64,000 nt of DNA from Planctomycetota bacterium (GCA_014238905.1 JABAAE010000014.1:124001-188000), one strand, 5' to 3'. Shown: positions 26,898 through 36,963, counted from the stretch's first letter. Program-made: numbers and translations. Notes: a model not told the origin generated them from the letters alone.

Positions 26898-28168
26898 CAA
26901 CTATGTGTAAGTTCCCAAATGTGAAGATGCTAGTCGGTCTTTTGATTGGCTGCAGTCTTTTTCAATTCTCCATCGCTAACGCCCAACCAACCAAGGGATT
27001 GACCAGAGAGGAAGCCAAAATCCTTGAGGAAGTGGTCAATAACACCGTGCGGGAGTATGGAGTGATCGAAAGTGCTTCCAGCGTTGAAATACGGTCTCCC
27101 ATCGCCGGCACGATTATCTATCTGGTAAACGATGGAAGCCGTGTCAGCAAAGGCGACCGGATCATTGCATTGGATTCCAGCGTGATCAAAGAAGAAGCGG
27201 ATCTTCAAAAAATCAAATTAGCGGCAACCAAAACCGAACGACTGGCAGCTGAAAACGATTTGCGGCGATGCGAACTCGCCCTCTCCAACGGGATAACGTT
27301 GGGTGAAAAGAAAGTTCAATTCGCAAAAATGAAGCTGGATTTATTCCAGGGAGAAGGGGGTGAGCATCAAACGCTCAGTGAAAACCATCGAGAAAAAATA
27401 CGGGTGGCTGAGAAACAGGTCGCTTTTTATACCGACGCCATTGCCTACACGCAAAAAAATCTGCAAAGCGGAGCTGGAGATACGAGTTCTGTAAAAAAAT
27501 TCGAGTTGGAGTTATTCGCAACGCTTGCCGAAGTCAAATCTCTCAGGCGGACAGAAGCTCTCCTTGAGCAAAAACAAATGGTCAGGATCGCTGAACTTGA
27601 ATTACTGACTTCCGAGCAAAAATCCGAAGTCGCGATGGCGGTCATTGAACTACAGTCGGAACTGGAATTGTCGAAGAAAAAGCTGCAAGCCGCGGAACTT
27701 GCGGTAGAGGGAGATCAAGCGAAGCTTGCCGCTCTGGTGAAAAAAATCGCGAGCACAGTCCTTGTTGCACCGCAGGACGGCGTTGTGGTTTTCCCTACCA
27801 ACCCTGCTAGACGGTCGCGCTCGGCAATCATGGAAATCGGGGTGGCAGTCGGTCAACGCCAACCGATTTTGAAAATCGCTGATATCGAAAACTTCCAGGT
27901 CGCCGTCAACGTCCATGAAACGATGATTAGACGGATCCAAATCGGGCAAACTGCATCGGTTCGACTAGACGCGTCGCCAGGCCGAATCCTCCAGGGTAAG
28001 GTTCTTCGGATTAACAACACTCCAGAAATTCCCGTTTTTTCTCAAGAGTCAGTAAAAGAATACAAGGTCATGATTTCGGTCCCCAATCCTCAGCAAGAGC
28101 TCAAAATCGGCTTAACGGCCATGGTCGAAATCAAGGCACCCAGAAAAACCCCGGGCGGCGGACGGTAG
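26894..28168 (+). CDS. HlyD-family periplasmic adaptor, orphan
   Basis: 424 residues. The ATG overlaps the end of the MacB-like gene (ATGA at 26894-26897), which shows translational coupling. A signal peptide (VGLLIGCSLFQFSIANA) is followed by a lipoyl half-domain SVEIRSPIAGTIIYLVNDGS, a long coiled-coil hairpin (about 95-285) rich in Lys, Glu and Leu, the second lipoyl half VLVAPQDGVVVFPTNPA, and a barrel domain with GQTASVRLDASPGRILQGKV. Such adaptors connect an inner-membrane pump with an outer-membrane channel. Here it pairs with a stand-alone MacB-type periplasmic domain instead of a pump. Family call secure, partner unknown. Confidence 0.88.
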   Translation: MTTMCKFPNVKMLVGLLIGCSLFQFSIANAQPTKGLTREEAKILEEVVNNTVREYGVIESASSVEIRSPIAGTIIYLVNDGSRVSKGDRIIALDSSVIKEEADLQKIKLAATKTERLAAENDLRRCELALSNGITLGEKKVQFAKMKLDLFQGEGGEHQTLSENHREKIRVAEKQVAFYTDAIAYTQKNLQSGAGDTSSVKKFELELFATLAEVKSLRRTEALLEQKQMVRIAELELLTSEQKSEVAMAVIELQSELELSKKKLQAAELAVEGDQAKLAALVKKIASTVLVAPQDGVVVFPTNPARRSRSAIMEIGVAVGQRQPILKIADIENFQVAVNVHETMIRRIQIGQTASVRLDASPGRILQGKVLRINNTPEIPVFSQESVKEYKVMISVPNPQQELKIGLTAMVEIKAPRKTPGGGR

Positions 28169-28180
28169 AGACTGGACGCT

Positions 28181-28212
28181 GAACGATTGAACGATTGGAC
28201 GATTGGACGATT
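28181..28212. repeat. 8-bp tandem repeat, four copies
   Basis: Four consecutive copies of GRACGATT (two GAACGATT, then two GGACGATT) lie just after the adaptor stop codon. Simple slippage repeat between convergent genes. Confidence 0.85.
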
Positions 28213-28277
28213 GGACGGTAGGGTGCTCGGTCCAACCGATCCGTAAAACATCAATCTTGGACTTTGCAGAGGTGACG

Positions 28278-29561
28278 CTATTTCAACCCCTGCAGGGCCT
28301 CGGCAAATGCCTTTCCGATCAACGCCATCGTTTTGGCGCTGCCAAGGTAATGATAACCAGCGTTGGAAGCTCCTCGTTTCAACATTATTTCCTCTTTGCT
28401 GGTAATCAATTTGCCCTGATACTCCTGGAGATAGGCTTGTTGATCCACCTTGGTCATACTACGGCTTTGACTGGGGGTGTCCCAGTATTTTTTTCTCAAC
28501 CGATAAGCCTCCGGATGGCTTTTGGAAATCGCTTTGGCTGGCACATTTCCTTTCTTGATAAAGTAACGTATTTTTTTTACCTTATCACGTTTTTGTATGA
28601 TCGCCGCCAAGTCCTGGTCCCAATAGGGTGCAGTCTGCACAGCGACAACGTTGTCAGAAAATTCCGGCGTGGATGCCGTCGCTGCCATAGCCAGTCTGAA
28701 ATAATTCGGTTCTTTCTGCAGGCCATTGACGCCCATCACCCCGATAACAAAAGGCATTTTCGGCACCGACAGATCCCGCCGCACGTCGCGAATGAAATGG
28801 GCCATCAACTCGGTATAAAGATCATAGCCGCCAGGATCACGTCGGTTGGGATAGGTGTTGCTATCGACCATGTCATTCCATCCCTGAAACCAGACCAAGC
28901 CTGCCATTTCATAACCTTGCTGGGGTTGATAAAGAGGGCACACACGGTCGAGATTTTCCAGTACTTTTTTGACATGGTCAATCATCAGGCGGTAATAGCG
29001 TCCGGTCGCCTTCGAACGGTCAGACTTAAATTGTTCAACATCACGCCCTCGTTTCTTGAGACTATCCAGATGAGCCTTATCAAACTGGTAAGGACCGGCA
29101 CTAGGCGGTCTAAAATCCGTATGCAGGCTCTTGCCGCCCCACGCTGTTTTGATAATCAAGATCGGACCCTGACTCTTTTTCTCCATGAAAAGGCCAAAGG
29201 TAAATTCCGGGCCAATCTTGCCACCGGGCAGAGCTGGATCTTTCCTCGCTCCAAATCCGACGGTCAATCTGCCTGTGCTTGCGGCTATTCGGTCACCCGA
29301 GCCGGTCAGGTATGAAATCCAGACTTTATCGCTGATACGAGGTTTGCCATCGGCCCCACGCATCTGCTTCAGCAGGCCCACCGTCGCGGGATCGTCACCG
29401 ATGTAATCAAATGTTTCGACCTTGGCGTGACCTTCCATATTCGACTGACCAGCAAGAATGTAGATTTTCAGCGGCTCATCGTATCCTGACAAATTCACAG
29501 CCACGCCAACGAAAGTCAAGGCGATGAGCGTCATGCAGGTTTTGATTCTATTGATGGCCAC
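28278..29561 (-). CDS. Sialate O-acetylesterase-like (SASA domain) SGNH hydrolase
   Basis: 427 residues with a signal peptide (residues about 8-25). Right after it the enzyme's nucleophile block appears: IYILAGQSNMEGHAK, with Ser in GQSN. The oxyanion-side block reads AGLVWFQGWNDMVDS, corresponding to the 'W.QGE.D' block of the family; the usual Glu is Trp here. Further on comes FVIGVMGVNGLQ. The C-terminal quarter includes DHxxH-type residues around HYLGSAKTMALIGKAFAE. The family removes acetyl groups from sialic acids or from acetylated plant sugars (CE6-like). Probably secreted to act on acetylated polysaccharides with the neighbouring sulfatase; that is inference. Confidence 0.87.
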   Translation of the reverse strand: MAINRIKTCMTLIALTFVGVAVNLSGYDEPLKIYILAGQSNMEGHAKVETFDYIGDDPATVGLLKQMRGADGKPRISDKVWISYLTGSGDRIAASTGRLTVGFGARKDPALPGGKIGPEFTFGLFMEKKSQGPILIIKTAWGGKSLHTDFRPPSAGPYQFDKAHLDSLKKRGRDVEQFKSDRSKATGRYYRLMIDHVKKVLENLDRVCPLYQPQQGYEMAGLVWFQGWNDMVDSNTYPNRRDPGGYDLYTELMAHFIRDVRRDLSVPKMPFVIGVMGVNGLQKEPNYFRLAMAATASTPEFSDNVVAVQTAPYWDQDLAAIIQKRDKVKKIRYFIKKGNVPAKAISKSHPEAYRLRKKYWDTPSQSRSMTKVDQQAYLQEYQGKLITSKEEIMLKRGASNAGYHYLGSAKTMALIGKAFAEALQGLK

Positions 29562-29963
29562 GGTCTATTGACTCTCCAGATGGTTTGCAAGCGGTTTTCC
29601 CAGTCGAATTTGCCGCCTCACCCAGAACGTTGTCTAACGCCACAAGGGTTTTAGCGAACAAAAACAATTCTTGGATCAATGCCCAGTAGCATTACCCTAA
29701 CGCACAACAGGCGACGGCGGCGGGTAGGGATGAGTTTTTGGCAAAAGACTTCCATCGTGGCAATTCCTCTTGCAACACGATGGTTTCGGTGTCGGCATCT
29801 TCTTTGTATAAGAAGAGGGATCCGATGATGGAATCTTGTCTCATTTCAACTAGCTGGTGTTGTCGTGACCGACGCCACCGGCGCCGTATTGCCATTCACC
29901 TGATCCCCCATCAACCCCACTTAGGTTTCCATTGATCGTAATCGCAATTCCCGAAAGAAACAG
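29562..29963. other. Divergent intergenic region
   Basis: About 400 bases between the SASA esterase (left, minus) and the FG-GAP protein (right, plus). Both promoters must lie here. No small gene, repeat or clear operator seen. Confidence 0.45.
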
Positions 29964-32165
29964 ATGATATTCCACAAAAAGATCATGATCATTGGTTGGG
30001 CCCTATTGTCGCTCTCGGTTGCCCAGCAACCGGTTATTACTCTAGATGCCAACGATCGGATTCCAACGATGTCTTACGACCGGCCTCTGCCTCTGCTGGC
30101 GAACGGTCAGGCCATACAATTGGGAGCCCATGCAGCTCCAAGATGCTACGACTGGGATTTGGACGGAGATCAGGATTTGTTGGTTGGGGGAGGAGACGGA
30201 CGATTATGGCTCTACCTCAACCAAGGACAACCTGACAATCCGATTTTCGAGGGTCCAAGAGTTATCGTGGCAGGCTCTCGCAGCCGATGGGGAAAGTCTT
30301 ACACTGGAGTGGTTTTCAGCAACCTGCTGGGTGATGATTTCCCAGATTTAGCCGTCTGCCACTCGGGAGACCTCGTCACGATCCATCAGAATATCGGCTC
30401 TGCGAAACAGCCTCGGTTTCTGGAGAGCGGACCTGAATTCAGGGTTCAAAAAAGCTGTCAGGGACGGTTCGATATTGCCGATTGGGATGCAGATGGCCTC
30501 GGTGATCTGATTACCGGTTCGTTTGGAGGCAAACTGATCTGGTATCGCAACCAGGGAAAACCGGGTACTCCCAAGTTCAACAACGGATCACCATTTTTTG
30601 ACCTCGGCCTGGCTTACAACTCGCACCCGCGACTTCTCGATTTTAACCATGATGGAAAACTGGACTTGCTTCTGGGCGTCAATTGGGGAACGGTCTCTTT
30701 GTACCTCAACCGACCTACTGGAATCGCAGGGCCGTTGTCATCACCCCGTCTATTCCAGTGGTCGACGGGAAAGACGCTCAACATCAGGGAAAACAATGGC
30801 GACGATACCACACCAGAAATCGCCGATCTCGATGGTGATGGCGTTCTAGATCTCATAAGCGGTGGAAAAAATGGCCAGCTTTTTTTCATGAAAGGAGTCG
30901 GTTTTCCGACACGGGTCGCGACGCTTGCCAGTCTTTTCAAAAAGCACGCCAATAATTTGGGTCGAATCCTGTTGGAGGACACAGAGATTCGCCAGCAAAT
31001 TTTTGGGACCCTAGCATCCATCCAAAGTGATCTAGCGAGTGGACTGATACCAAGCTCAGCGCGAGAACCGTTGTTCAGACAACTTTCCACCTTGGCTCGG
31101 CAACATCCTTTGTTGCTGGGACGGTCACAATTCAATCTTGCTTCGGATCCTCATCTTCCCATTCTCGCCGGGCAATTTTGGGTGGTGTTGCTGGAGTCGC
31201 TGCCCGATTCCAAAGAAAATCGCCAGCGGGTAGCCGACACCCTTGGATTCACCAAGGGACATCGCAAACTACTGGTCGATTTGGGCGTAATCCTGATTGA
31301 CAACAATCAGGCCACACCCCAGCATCTTGCCGCAATGCATCGACTGATGACCACCATTCCTAAAGGGGTCTGGGACGTCGAAACGATTACGGTAGCGGGC
31401 TGGCTGGGACCGGCATCCAAGACCCAAAAGATCCGCTCTCGATCAGGAGTCAACATTTTTGACCTACCACTAGGACGCCAGGAGAACAGCTTTGCCAACG
31501 ACTCTCCGCGACCCGGCTTTACAGACGTCTTTTTAATCTGTCTGGCGCACGAATTAGCACACAACATGTTGGACACCGTCGGCCGGAGTCATCGCCCAGA
31601 TTTGTACCAAAGAAAATTCGAAGGGCTCGCTCAAGCTGCCGGACCCCACGTGGTTTACAAAACGCCCAAGACCCGCGGAATTGACAGAAAGGCAACGCAA
31701 GCCAACTTTCAAAAGCTTGGCTTCTGGAATGGCAAAGATTCCGATTGGCAGGAGGCCTGGATCAATTTCTTTAAGGGCAAAGAGGAATTCGAGAAAGCCT
31801 ACACACGGGGAAATATTCAGTTTTTCCTGGACTCGCCACAGGAAGCGTTTGCAACTCTGGCCAACCAGTTTTTTGCGGACAGCCAATTGATGTTGGATTT
31901 CTGTAAAGTCAGATGGGATACCGGCCACACCTCTAATATCAACCAGTTCCTATTGATCGCCGACTATCTGAGCGAAAAAAACAACCAAGTCAATTTCTAC
32001 GTGATGCGCCCGGGTGGAGACTTGACCGTTTTTCCTGTCCAGTTGATGCGTGATGCCGCCGGCCGTATCACGCGGGTCAAGTCAAAGTCGTCGACCGCTC
32101 ATTTTCAATACAACGCAAGAAACCTCGTTACTGGATTTGAGTTGAGCCCTAACCACGAACCTTGA
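29964..32165 (+). CDS. FG-GAP repeat protein fused to an HExxH metalloprotease-like domain
   Basis: 733 residues with an N-terminal signal (IMIIGWALLSLSVA). Residues about 55-300 contain four or five FG-GAP/VCBS-type repeats, each with a calcium-type Asp loop: WDLDGDQDLLVGGGDG, WDADGLGDLITGSFGG, FNHDGKLDLLLGVNWG and LDGDGVLDLISGGKNG. A helical linker follows. At 529-533 there is HELAH, a zincin motif, and 94 residues later DSPQEAFATLANQFF, where Glu627 is placed like the third zinc ligand of a gluzincin (as in lethal-factor-like enzymes). A final beta segment ends the protein. A secreted calcium-stabilised zinc protease or an inactive relative are both possible. Confidence 0.75.
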   Translation: MIFHKKIMIIGWALLSLSVAQQPVITLDANDRIPTMSYDRPLPLLANGQAIQLGAHAAPRCYDWDLDGDQDLLVGGGDGRLWLYLNQGQPDNPIFEGPRVIVAGSRSRWGKSYTGVVFSNLLGDDFPDLAVCHSGDLVTIHQNIGSAKQPRFLESGPEFRVQKSCQGRFDIADWDADGLGDLITGSFGGKLIWYRNQGKPGTPKFNNGSPFFDLGLAYNSHPRLLDFNHDGKLDLLLGVNWGTVSLYLNRPTGIAGPLSSPRLFQWSTGKTLNIRENNGDDTTPEIADLDGDGVLDLISGGKNGQLFFMKGVGFPTRVATLASLFKKHANNLGRILLEDTEIRQQIFGTLASIQSDLASGLIPSSAREPLFRQLSTLARQHPLLLGRSQFNLASDPHLPILAGQFWVVLLESLPDSKENRQRVADTLGFTKGHRKLLVDLGVILIDNNQATPQHLAAMHRLMTTIPKGVWDVETITVAGWLGPASKTQKIRSRSGVNIFDLPLGRQENSFANDSPRPGFTDVFLICLAHELAHNMLDTVGRSHRPDLYQRKFEGLAQAAGPHVVYKTPKTRGIDRKATQANFQKLGFWNGKDSDWQEAWINFFKGKEEFEKAYTRGNIQFFLDSPQEAFATLANQFFADSQLMLDFCKVRWDTGHTSNINQFLLIADYLSEKNNQVNFYVMRPGGDLTVFPVQLMRDAAGRITRVKSKSSTAHFQYNARNLVTGFELSPNHEP

Positions 32166-32234
32166 AAGGCTGTCCCTGCAAAAGCCATCTCGATGCTCAA
32201 CAAAAGTTTCACCGCGAGGCCAATGATCGGAAGA

Positions 32235-32855
32235 TCAAGATCCTGTCCCATCCGGACAGTTTTTCGAAAACCACTCCTCCGCCGATGAGGCTTCCAAGCT
32301 ACCGACCACTTTACCTTGAATCCTTTTTTGTGCTGACCTGATCCGCCTGTACACCATCCTGTGCTGGATAGCCTGATCGTCACGCATTCCCAGCAGCTTC
32401 AGCGTTTGGGCAACCGAATCACCAGCAAAAGTCTTCACGATGGCGTCTTCAAGGGAAACAAAATGCATAAAACGACAACGACATGGCAGCTTGTCGGCAA
32501 AATCGTGCAATTGATCGTCCACCGTTCGGATCGGATGGCGTTCCCCCACTAGAATATCAATCGTTGCCGACTCACTGAGTTGCAGACTGGCCGCCAACGA
32601 GCTATTGAGGTCCGAAGCGATCACCGACTTGATGGGCACCTCCGATTTTTGTCGACTGGCGATTTCCTCCAAACGCGCCAAAACATCAGCAAAATGCGCA
32701 ACCAAAAGAACCGCGACCGTCTGAGAACCTGATCTCTCTTCTATCTCACGCTCCAAGCCAGCGTATTTTCCTTCTGCAGTGATCCACATCAAATCGGGGA
32801 TCACCTCAACCTTTGCCCGGAGCCTTTTTCCAAACAAGAAATCTAAAAGCCCCAC
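32235..32855 (-). CDS. Conserved hypothetical protein
   Basis: 206 residues starting at a GTG (32855) with AAAGGAG eight bases upstream. No signal peptide or membrane helix. The order of strands and helices (KVEVIPDLMWITAEGKYAG, TVAVLLVAHFADVLARLEEI, ATIDILVGERHPIRTVDDQL and FMHFVSLEDAIVKTF) suggests an alternating alpha/beta fold that works in the cytoplasm. The Cys pair in LPCRCRFMHF is the only one of note. I do not recognise the family. The gene is convergent with the FG-GAP gene and stands alone between it and the PVC dehydrogenase. Confidence 0.65.
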   Translation of the reverse strand: MGLLDFLFGKRLRAKVEVIPDLMWITAEGKYAGLEREIEERSGSQTVAVLLVAHFADVLARLEEIASRQKSEVPIKSVIASDLNSSLAASLQLSESATIDILVGERHPIRTVDDQLHDFADKLPCRCRFMHFVSLEDAIVKTFAGDSVAQTLKLLGMRDDQAIQHRMVYRRIRSAQKRIQGKVVGSLEASSAEEWFSKNCPDGTGS

Positions 32856-32945
32856 AGTGCATACTCCTTTTGCATCAGATCACCAAATGGCCGGCAACCA
32901 AATTCATTCACTTCAACGAAATTGTATCCCGAACCGGCTTGTGTA

Positions 32946-35900
32946 CTATTTCTTTTCACCATGTTGGTGTTTGAGGTGATCGGGTAACTTGTGGCCGCCT
33001 GCTTCCAAAAAGCCAACCAGATTCAAAACCTCTTCCCGGGTCAGGACATCGAGCAATCCCTCTGGCATGGTTGAAAGCCTCGTAGGAGCCTTTTCCTCGA
33101 TATTCTTTTTTTGAATCCTGGTAATATTTTTTGGCGTCAAAAAATTGGCAACGACCTTGTAGTCTTTACCGCTCTCCTGAACGATCACGCCGGATACCAT
33201 TTTACCACTGTTGAGCAAAAACTGCATCGTTTGAAATTCCTTATGGATTTCATCGGAAGGCTCCAAAATTTGCTTGAGGAGATTTTTCCCTTGAAAGCGT
33301 TTGACCACATCGGTGAGGTCCGGGCCGAGATTAATGCCGTGACCTGCTACTGCGTGACATTGGTTGCAGCGGGCTTTTACAAAAGCCTGCATACCCTTCA
33401 TCACCGAGGCCTCATCTTTTTTGTAACTTTTTACATCTGAAAAATCCTGAAGTTTCCATTGACTCACAATCTTCGGTTGGTTGGCAGTGACCATTGCATT
33501 GGCCTGGTCGGAATTAAGCGCTACGATCAAGCTTCCCTTCATGATGATCCAATGCCCCGGGAAGGTGCACACAAATGGATAAATTCCGGGTTGCTCTGGC
33601 GCCTTGAATCGCAGGACGCTGACCAGTGATTTCCTGGTTGGGCCGATCATTGGAGAAGCTTTCAGGATCAAATCCTTTTTTGATCCTGGTATGAAATCTG
33701 AGTTTGCATTAAGAGGGTCGCGGGCCATCTCATTGGCAGCCATGCCGACCTCTTCCAAACCGCCGGGCCTGACAAAAACCAAATTGTGGTCAGTCGCATC
33801 GGGATTACTGAACACGATCTTCAAAGGTTGTCCCGGACGAACATCGATTCGATCAACAGTAAAAAGCATCCGTTCTGGTATGCAGGAGATTTTTACCGTC
33901 TTCAAATTTTTCTGCGTGTCGTACTGAGCCTGCGATGCCGACGGGGGAGGCTCCTTGATGACTAATTTAAGCTTGGCAGCCCGTAGCCTTTTCTCGATAT
34001 CGTACTCTGGGTTGCCCTGCCAATGGCGTTGCAGCGATTGCGAACCCAACGCCGATGTAATGGCGTAGGCAAGATGCCCCTGGGCGGGATATTGAAAGAT
34101 GTCCATCATTGCATCGAGTGCCTCCTTGCTACCGATGTAACTGGCGGCTATCGCTGCCTCCATGCGGACGATGGCATTGGAGTCGTTGGCGGCTCGATTC
34201 AATAATTCGATCGCGTCGGGTAGATGTTTATGCCAATATCGCAATTGCTTGGTCGCTGCTGCCCTGGCATGATGGTTGTCACAAACAAGCACGTCTCTTA
34301 AGAGATTTACATTGGTGGATTGAATATTCCGATACGCCCAAATGGCTTCGATCTGGTGATGCCTGTAGCGTTCGTCCTCGGGATTCAGGCTGGAAACCCA
34401 CTTATCTAATTCAATCTTGACGGCATTGGAATCCCGTTCACGTATTTCACGTTTTGCCCAATATCGATAGCGATATTCACGTCGCTTTAAGATGTCAAGC
34501 AAATCAGAAATCGGGGCATCAGCAATCTTGGGGGGTTCCTGTAAATTTTTCCCCTTGGTCGTGATCCGCCAAATCCTGCCAGAGTGCCGATCCCGCCGCT
34601 CGTCGCGCAGGGAATACTGGGCGTGGCCTTTGACTGGGTTGTACCAGTCGCAAACATACATCGCCCCACGGGGACCGTAACGCAAGTCGACCGGGATAAA
34701 ACTGAGGTTCGAAGAAAAAATCAAATCACTGACATACTCCTCACGATAACCAAAATCCGTTTCCTTCCATTTCAGAATCTCCACCCTGTTAGTCGGCTTG
34801 TAACGGACCTTGATAAAATGTCCATACATCAGCTCGTCTGGGAACGTTGAGAAATCGATAAACTCCTGACCACATACGCCGGAGTAAGCCTGCAAACCCG
34901 CCGGCCGAGGATGCTGCTGAGGGTAGGGGGGGTCCAGCGAGTGAAATGCTTCGGCATAAACAGGATGGCTGGCCATATGCTGCCCCCAATCGTCAAACGT
35001 CACGCCCCATGGATTCGTACTATGGTAAGTCCCGAAACTGGTTAGCCGATGCTTTGACGGTTCATAACGAAACCAACCGCTGTTTCGCTGCCTGACAGGT
35101 CCGTACGACGTTTCGACTTGGGAATGATGAAAGATCGATTCCCGAAAGATTAAATCACCGTCTGGCGTCCAGGCAAAATCGTGTAAAGAATGGTGCGAAT
35201 CCTCCGTACCAAAACCAGTCCAAACACGTCGACGCAAATCGGCTTTACCATCTCCATCGGTATCTTTAAGGAAAGTGAGATCCGGCATTTCGGAAACGTA
35301 AACACCTCCGTCCCCAAATTCAAATGAAAGCGGGATGTGCAAATTATCAGCAAAAACGGTCGATTTATCTGCTTTGCCATCACCATCGACATCTTCCAAT
35401 ATCACCAGCTTGTCATTGGGCTCATTACCTGGGTAAACATGTGGATAGGTGGTAGAGCAACTCACCCAAAGTCGGCCTTGGCTGTCCCACCGCATCTGTA
35501 TCGGGGCAGCAATGTCCGGGAACTCTTCTTCACCAGCGAAAAGATTGACCTCAAACCTGGGGTCAATTTTAAATTCTTTTAACTCCTTCTCGGCGGAAAT
35601 CCAGCGGTTTGCACCCCGACTTTCTTTTGTCTTAGGGAGGGCCGGCACATTGGAATCATCAATTTTATTGGGCACAGCCTTTCCGGCAGCCAGCGACCAA
35701 ATCCTTTGCTCTCGATTGGCCACCATGATGTCAAAATTTTTCATTGCCGGAAGAAAGTCCAGGTAGCCATAACTCTTGTTCCTGCCACCGGTGTAATAAA
35801 ACGTATTTAAGGGTCGAAACCGGCGAAAATACTGTCGATTTTTGTCGATAACGACCTTACGCAAAACTTCATTAACAACCGGTTCCTGTTGGCCGAACAA

Positions 35901-36743
35901 TTCCCGGTACAGGGTCCGCGCAAACAATGCGTATCCTTCTTCAGTTAGGTGACAACCGTTGATCGTCAAATCCGTTCCTTGGCTACGCATCTCTTTTTGC
36001 GTTTCACTAAAAACATCTGCGAATCCGACTTCCTGCTCCACCGATACCTCTCGCATCAGGTCGACGTACATCTTAATCCGCTCATTATTTCGATCGGCCG
36101 CGTCAACTCCCCGAATGTTCTCGTTGGCTATCGGCGAAATCAGGACAACTCGCGGCGCCGACTTTCCGTTAAATGATTTCGTTTTGACACTTCTTAAAAA
36201 AGCGGTTAGCTCGTCCCGAAAATCATCAAGGCCGTCTATACCCTGAAAGGACTCATTAAATCCGAACGCAGCCAGAATCACGTCTACTTTTTCATGTGCC
36301 AAGTGCTGTTCCAAATCAGCGAAATTCGCCGGCCTCGGCTGTAGTTTGGATGTGTCCGCCGACCAGGCAAGATGACGGACGACCAAACGATGGTCGGGAA
36401 AACCTTGCTGAATCATGGATTCCCAATATCCAAAAAGTCGAGATCGATCCAAAAGGGTATTTCCAACCAACGCGATCCTGTCACCTTTGGTGAACTTCAG
36501 CGGCAAGGTCGTTTGAACACCTTCAACCGCGGCAGCACGCGGCGCCGTGTTGGCATAAATCCCATATCGCTTTAAATTTGGATCCTGCAGCGGGTTTTGT
36601 TTTCCCGTCGATTGATTTCTGCCATCCTTGAGTTTGCCTTTTTTGTTTTTCTTTTCATCCTGGCAAGATGCTCCGCCATTTGACAACGAAGGGTCCAAAG
36701 CGATCATGACCGAGACCAAGATACCTAAACGAATCAAACTCAT
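32946..36743 (-). CDS. Giant secreted SGNH + PVC-type dehydrogenase + cupredoxin + cytochrome c protein
   Basis: 1265 residues with a signal peptide (residues about 5-22). Domain order: an SGNH/GDSL-like lipase domain at about 85-300 (RIALVGNTLLDRSR; VILAAFGFNESFQG; NGCHLTEEGY); a long PVC-type membrane-bound-dehydrogenase propeller at about 400-760 (WVSCSTTYPHVYPGNEP; DVDGDGKADKST; MYVCDWYNPVKGH); HEAT-like helices at about 790-930; a cupredoxin with ligands in TDHNLVF (near 984) and CTFPGHWIIM (near 1059; Cys-x4-His-x3-Met as in azurin); and a haem-binding domain with CNQCH (near 1124) of the planctomycete type. It probably takes electrons from a sugar-type substrate and passes them through copper and haem in the periplasm. 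Third gene of the PSD1-DUF1501 cluster. Confidence 0.9.
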   Translation of the reverse strand: MSLIRLGILVSVMIALDPSLSNGGASCQDEKKNKKGKLKDGRNQSTGKQNPLQDPNLKRYGIYANTAPRAAAVEGVQTTLPLKFTKGDRIALVGNTLLDRSRLFGYWESMIQQGFPDHRLVVRHLAWSADTSKLQPRPANFADLEQHLAHEKVDVILAAFGFNESFQGIDGLDDFRDELTAFLRSVKTKSFNGKSAPRVVLISPIANENIRGVDAADRNNERIKMYVDLMREVSVEQEVGFADVFSETQKEMRSQGTDLTINGCHLTEEGYALFARTLYRELFGQQEPVVNEVLRKVVIDKNRQYFRRFRPLNTFYYTGGRNKSYGYLDFLPAMKNFDIMVANREQRIWSLAAGKAVPNKIDDSNVPALPKTKESRGANRWISAEKELKEFKIDPRFEVNLFAGEEEFPDIAAPIQMRWDSQGRLWVSCSTTYPHVYPGNEPNDKLVILEDVDGDGKADKSTVFADNLHIPLSFEFGDGGVYVSEMPDLTFLKDTDGDGKADLRRRVWTGFGTEDSHHSLHDFAWTPDGDLIFRESIFHHSQVETSYGPVRQRNSGWFRYEPSKHRLTSFGTYHSTNPWGVTFDDWGQHMASHPVYAEAFHSLDPPYPQQHPRPAGLQAYSGVCGQEFIDFSTFPDELMYGHFIKVRYKPTNRVEILKWKETDFGYREEYVSDLIFSSNLSFIPVDLRYGPRGAMYVCDWYNPVKGHAQYSLRDERRDRHSGRIWRITTKGKNLQEPPKIADAPISDLLDILKRREYRYRYWAKREIRERDSNAVKIELDKWVSSLNPEDERYRHHQIEAIWAYRNIQSTNVNLLRDVLVCDNHHARAAATKQLRYWHKHLPDAIELLNRAANDSNAIVRMEAAIAASYIGSKEALDAMMDIFQYPAQGHLAYAITSALGSQSLQRHWQGNPEYDIEKRLRAAKLKLVIKEPPPSASQAQYDTQKNLKTVKISCIPERMLFTVDRIDVRPGQPLKIVFSNPDATDHNLVFVRPGGLEEVGMAANEMARDPLNANSDFIPGSKKDLILKASPMIGPTRKSLVSVLRFKAPEQPGIYPFVCTFPGHWIIMKGSLIVALNSDQANAMVTANQPKIVSQWKLQDFSDVKSYKKDEASVMKGMQAFVKARCNQCHAVAGHGINLGPDLTDVVKRFQGKNLLKQILEPSDEIHKEFQTMQFLLNSGKMVSGVIVQESGKDYKVVANFLTPKNITRIQKKNIEEKAPTRLSTMPEGLLDVLTREEVLNLVGFLEAGGHKLPDHLKHQHGEKK

Positions 36744-36963
36744 TAAATCATCTCACCGGTTTTAGCTGAATCGGCTTCTGGATAAGGAGCCTTCCGCAAC
36801 GACCCCCAAACGAACTGCATGATACCGTAAAACGCAATCGAATTCTGGAGGTCGCCCACTGTTCGTTACGTTGAATGGCCGACGGTTGCCATCCAACATG
36901 AAAAATTTCATCCAATGCGTCACGCCAGAAAAATCCAGTCGAATCCAACCCCTGTTCTTTTTT

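Noticed and set aside
28203..29315. 370-codon plus-strand frame
   Set aside because: Lies fully antisense to the SASA esterase, whose catalytic motifs are clear; the frame shows no domain.
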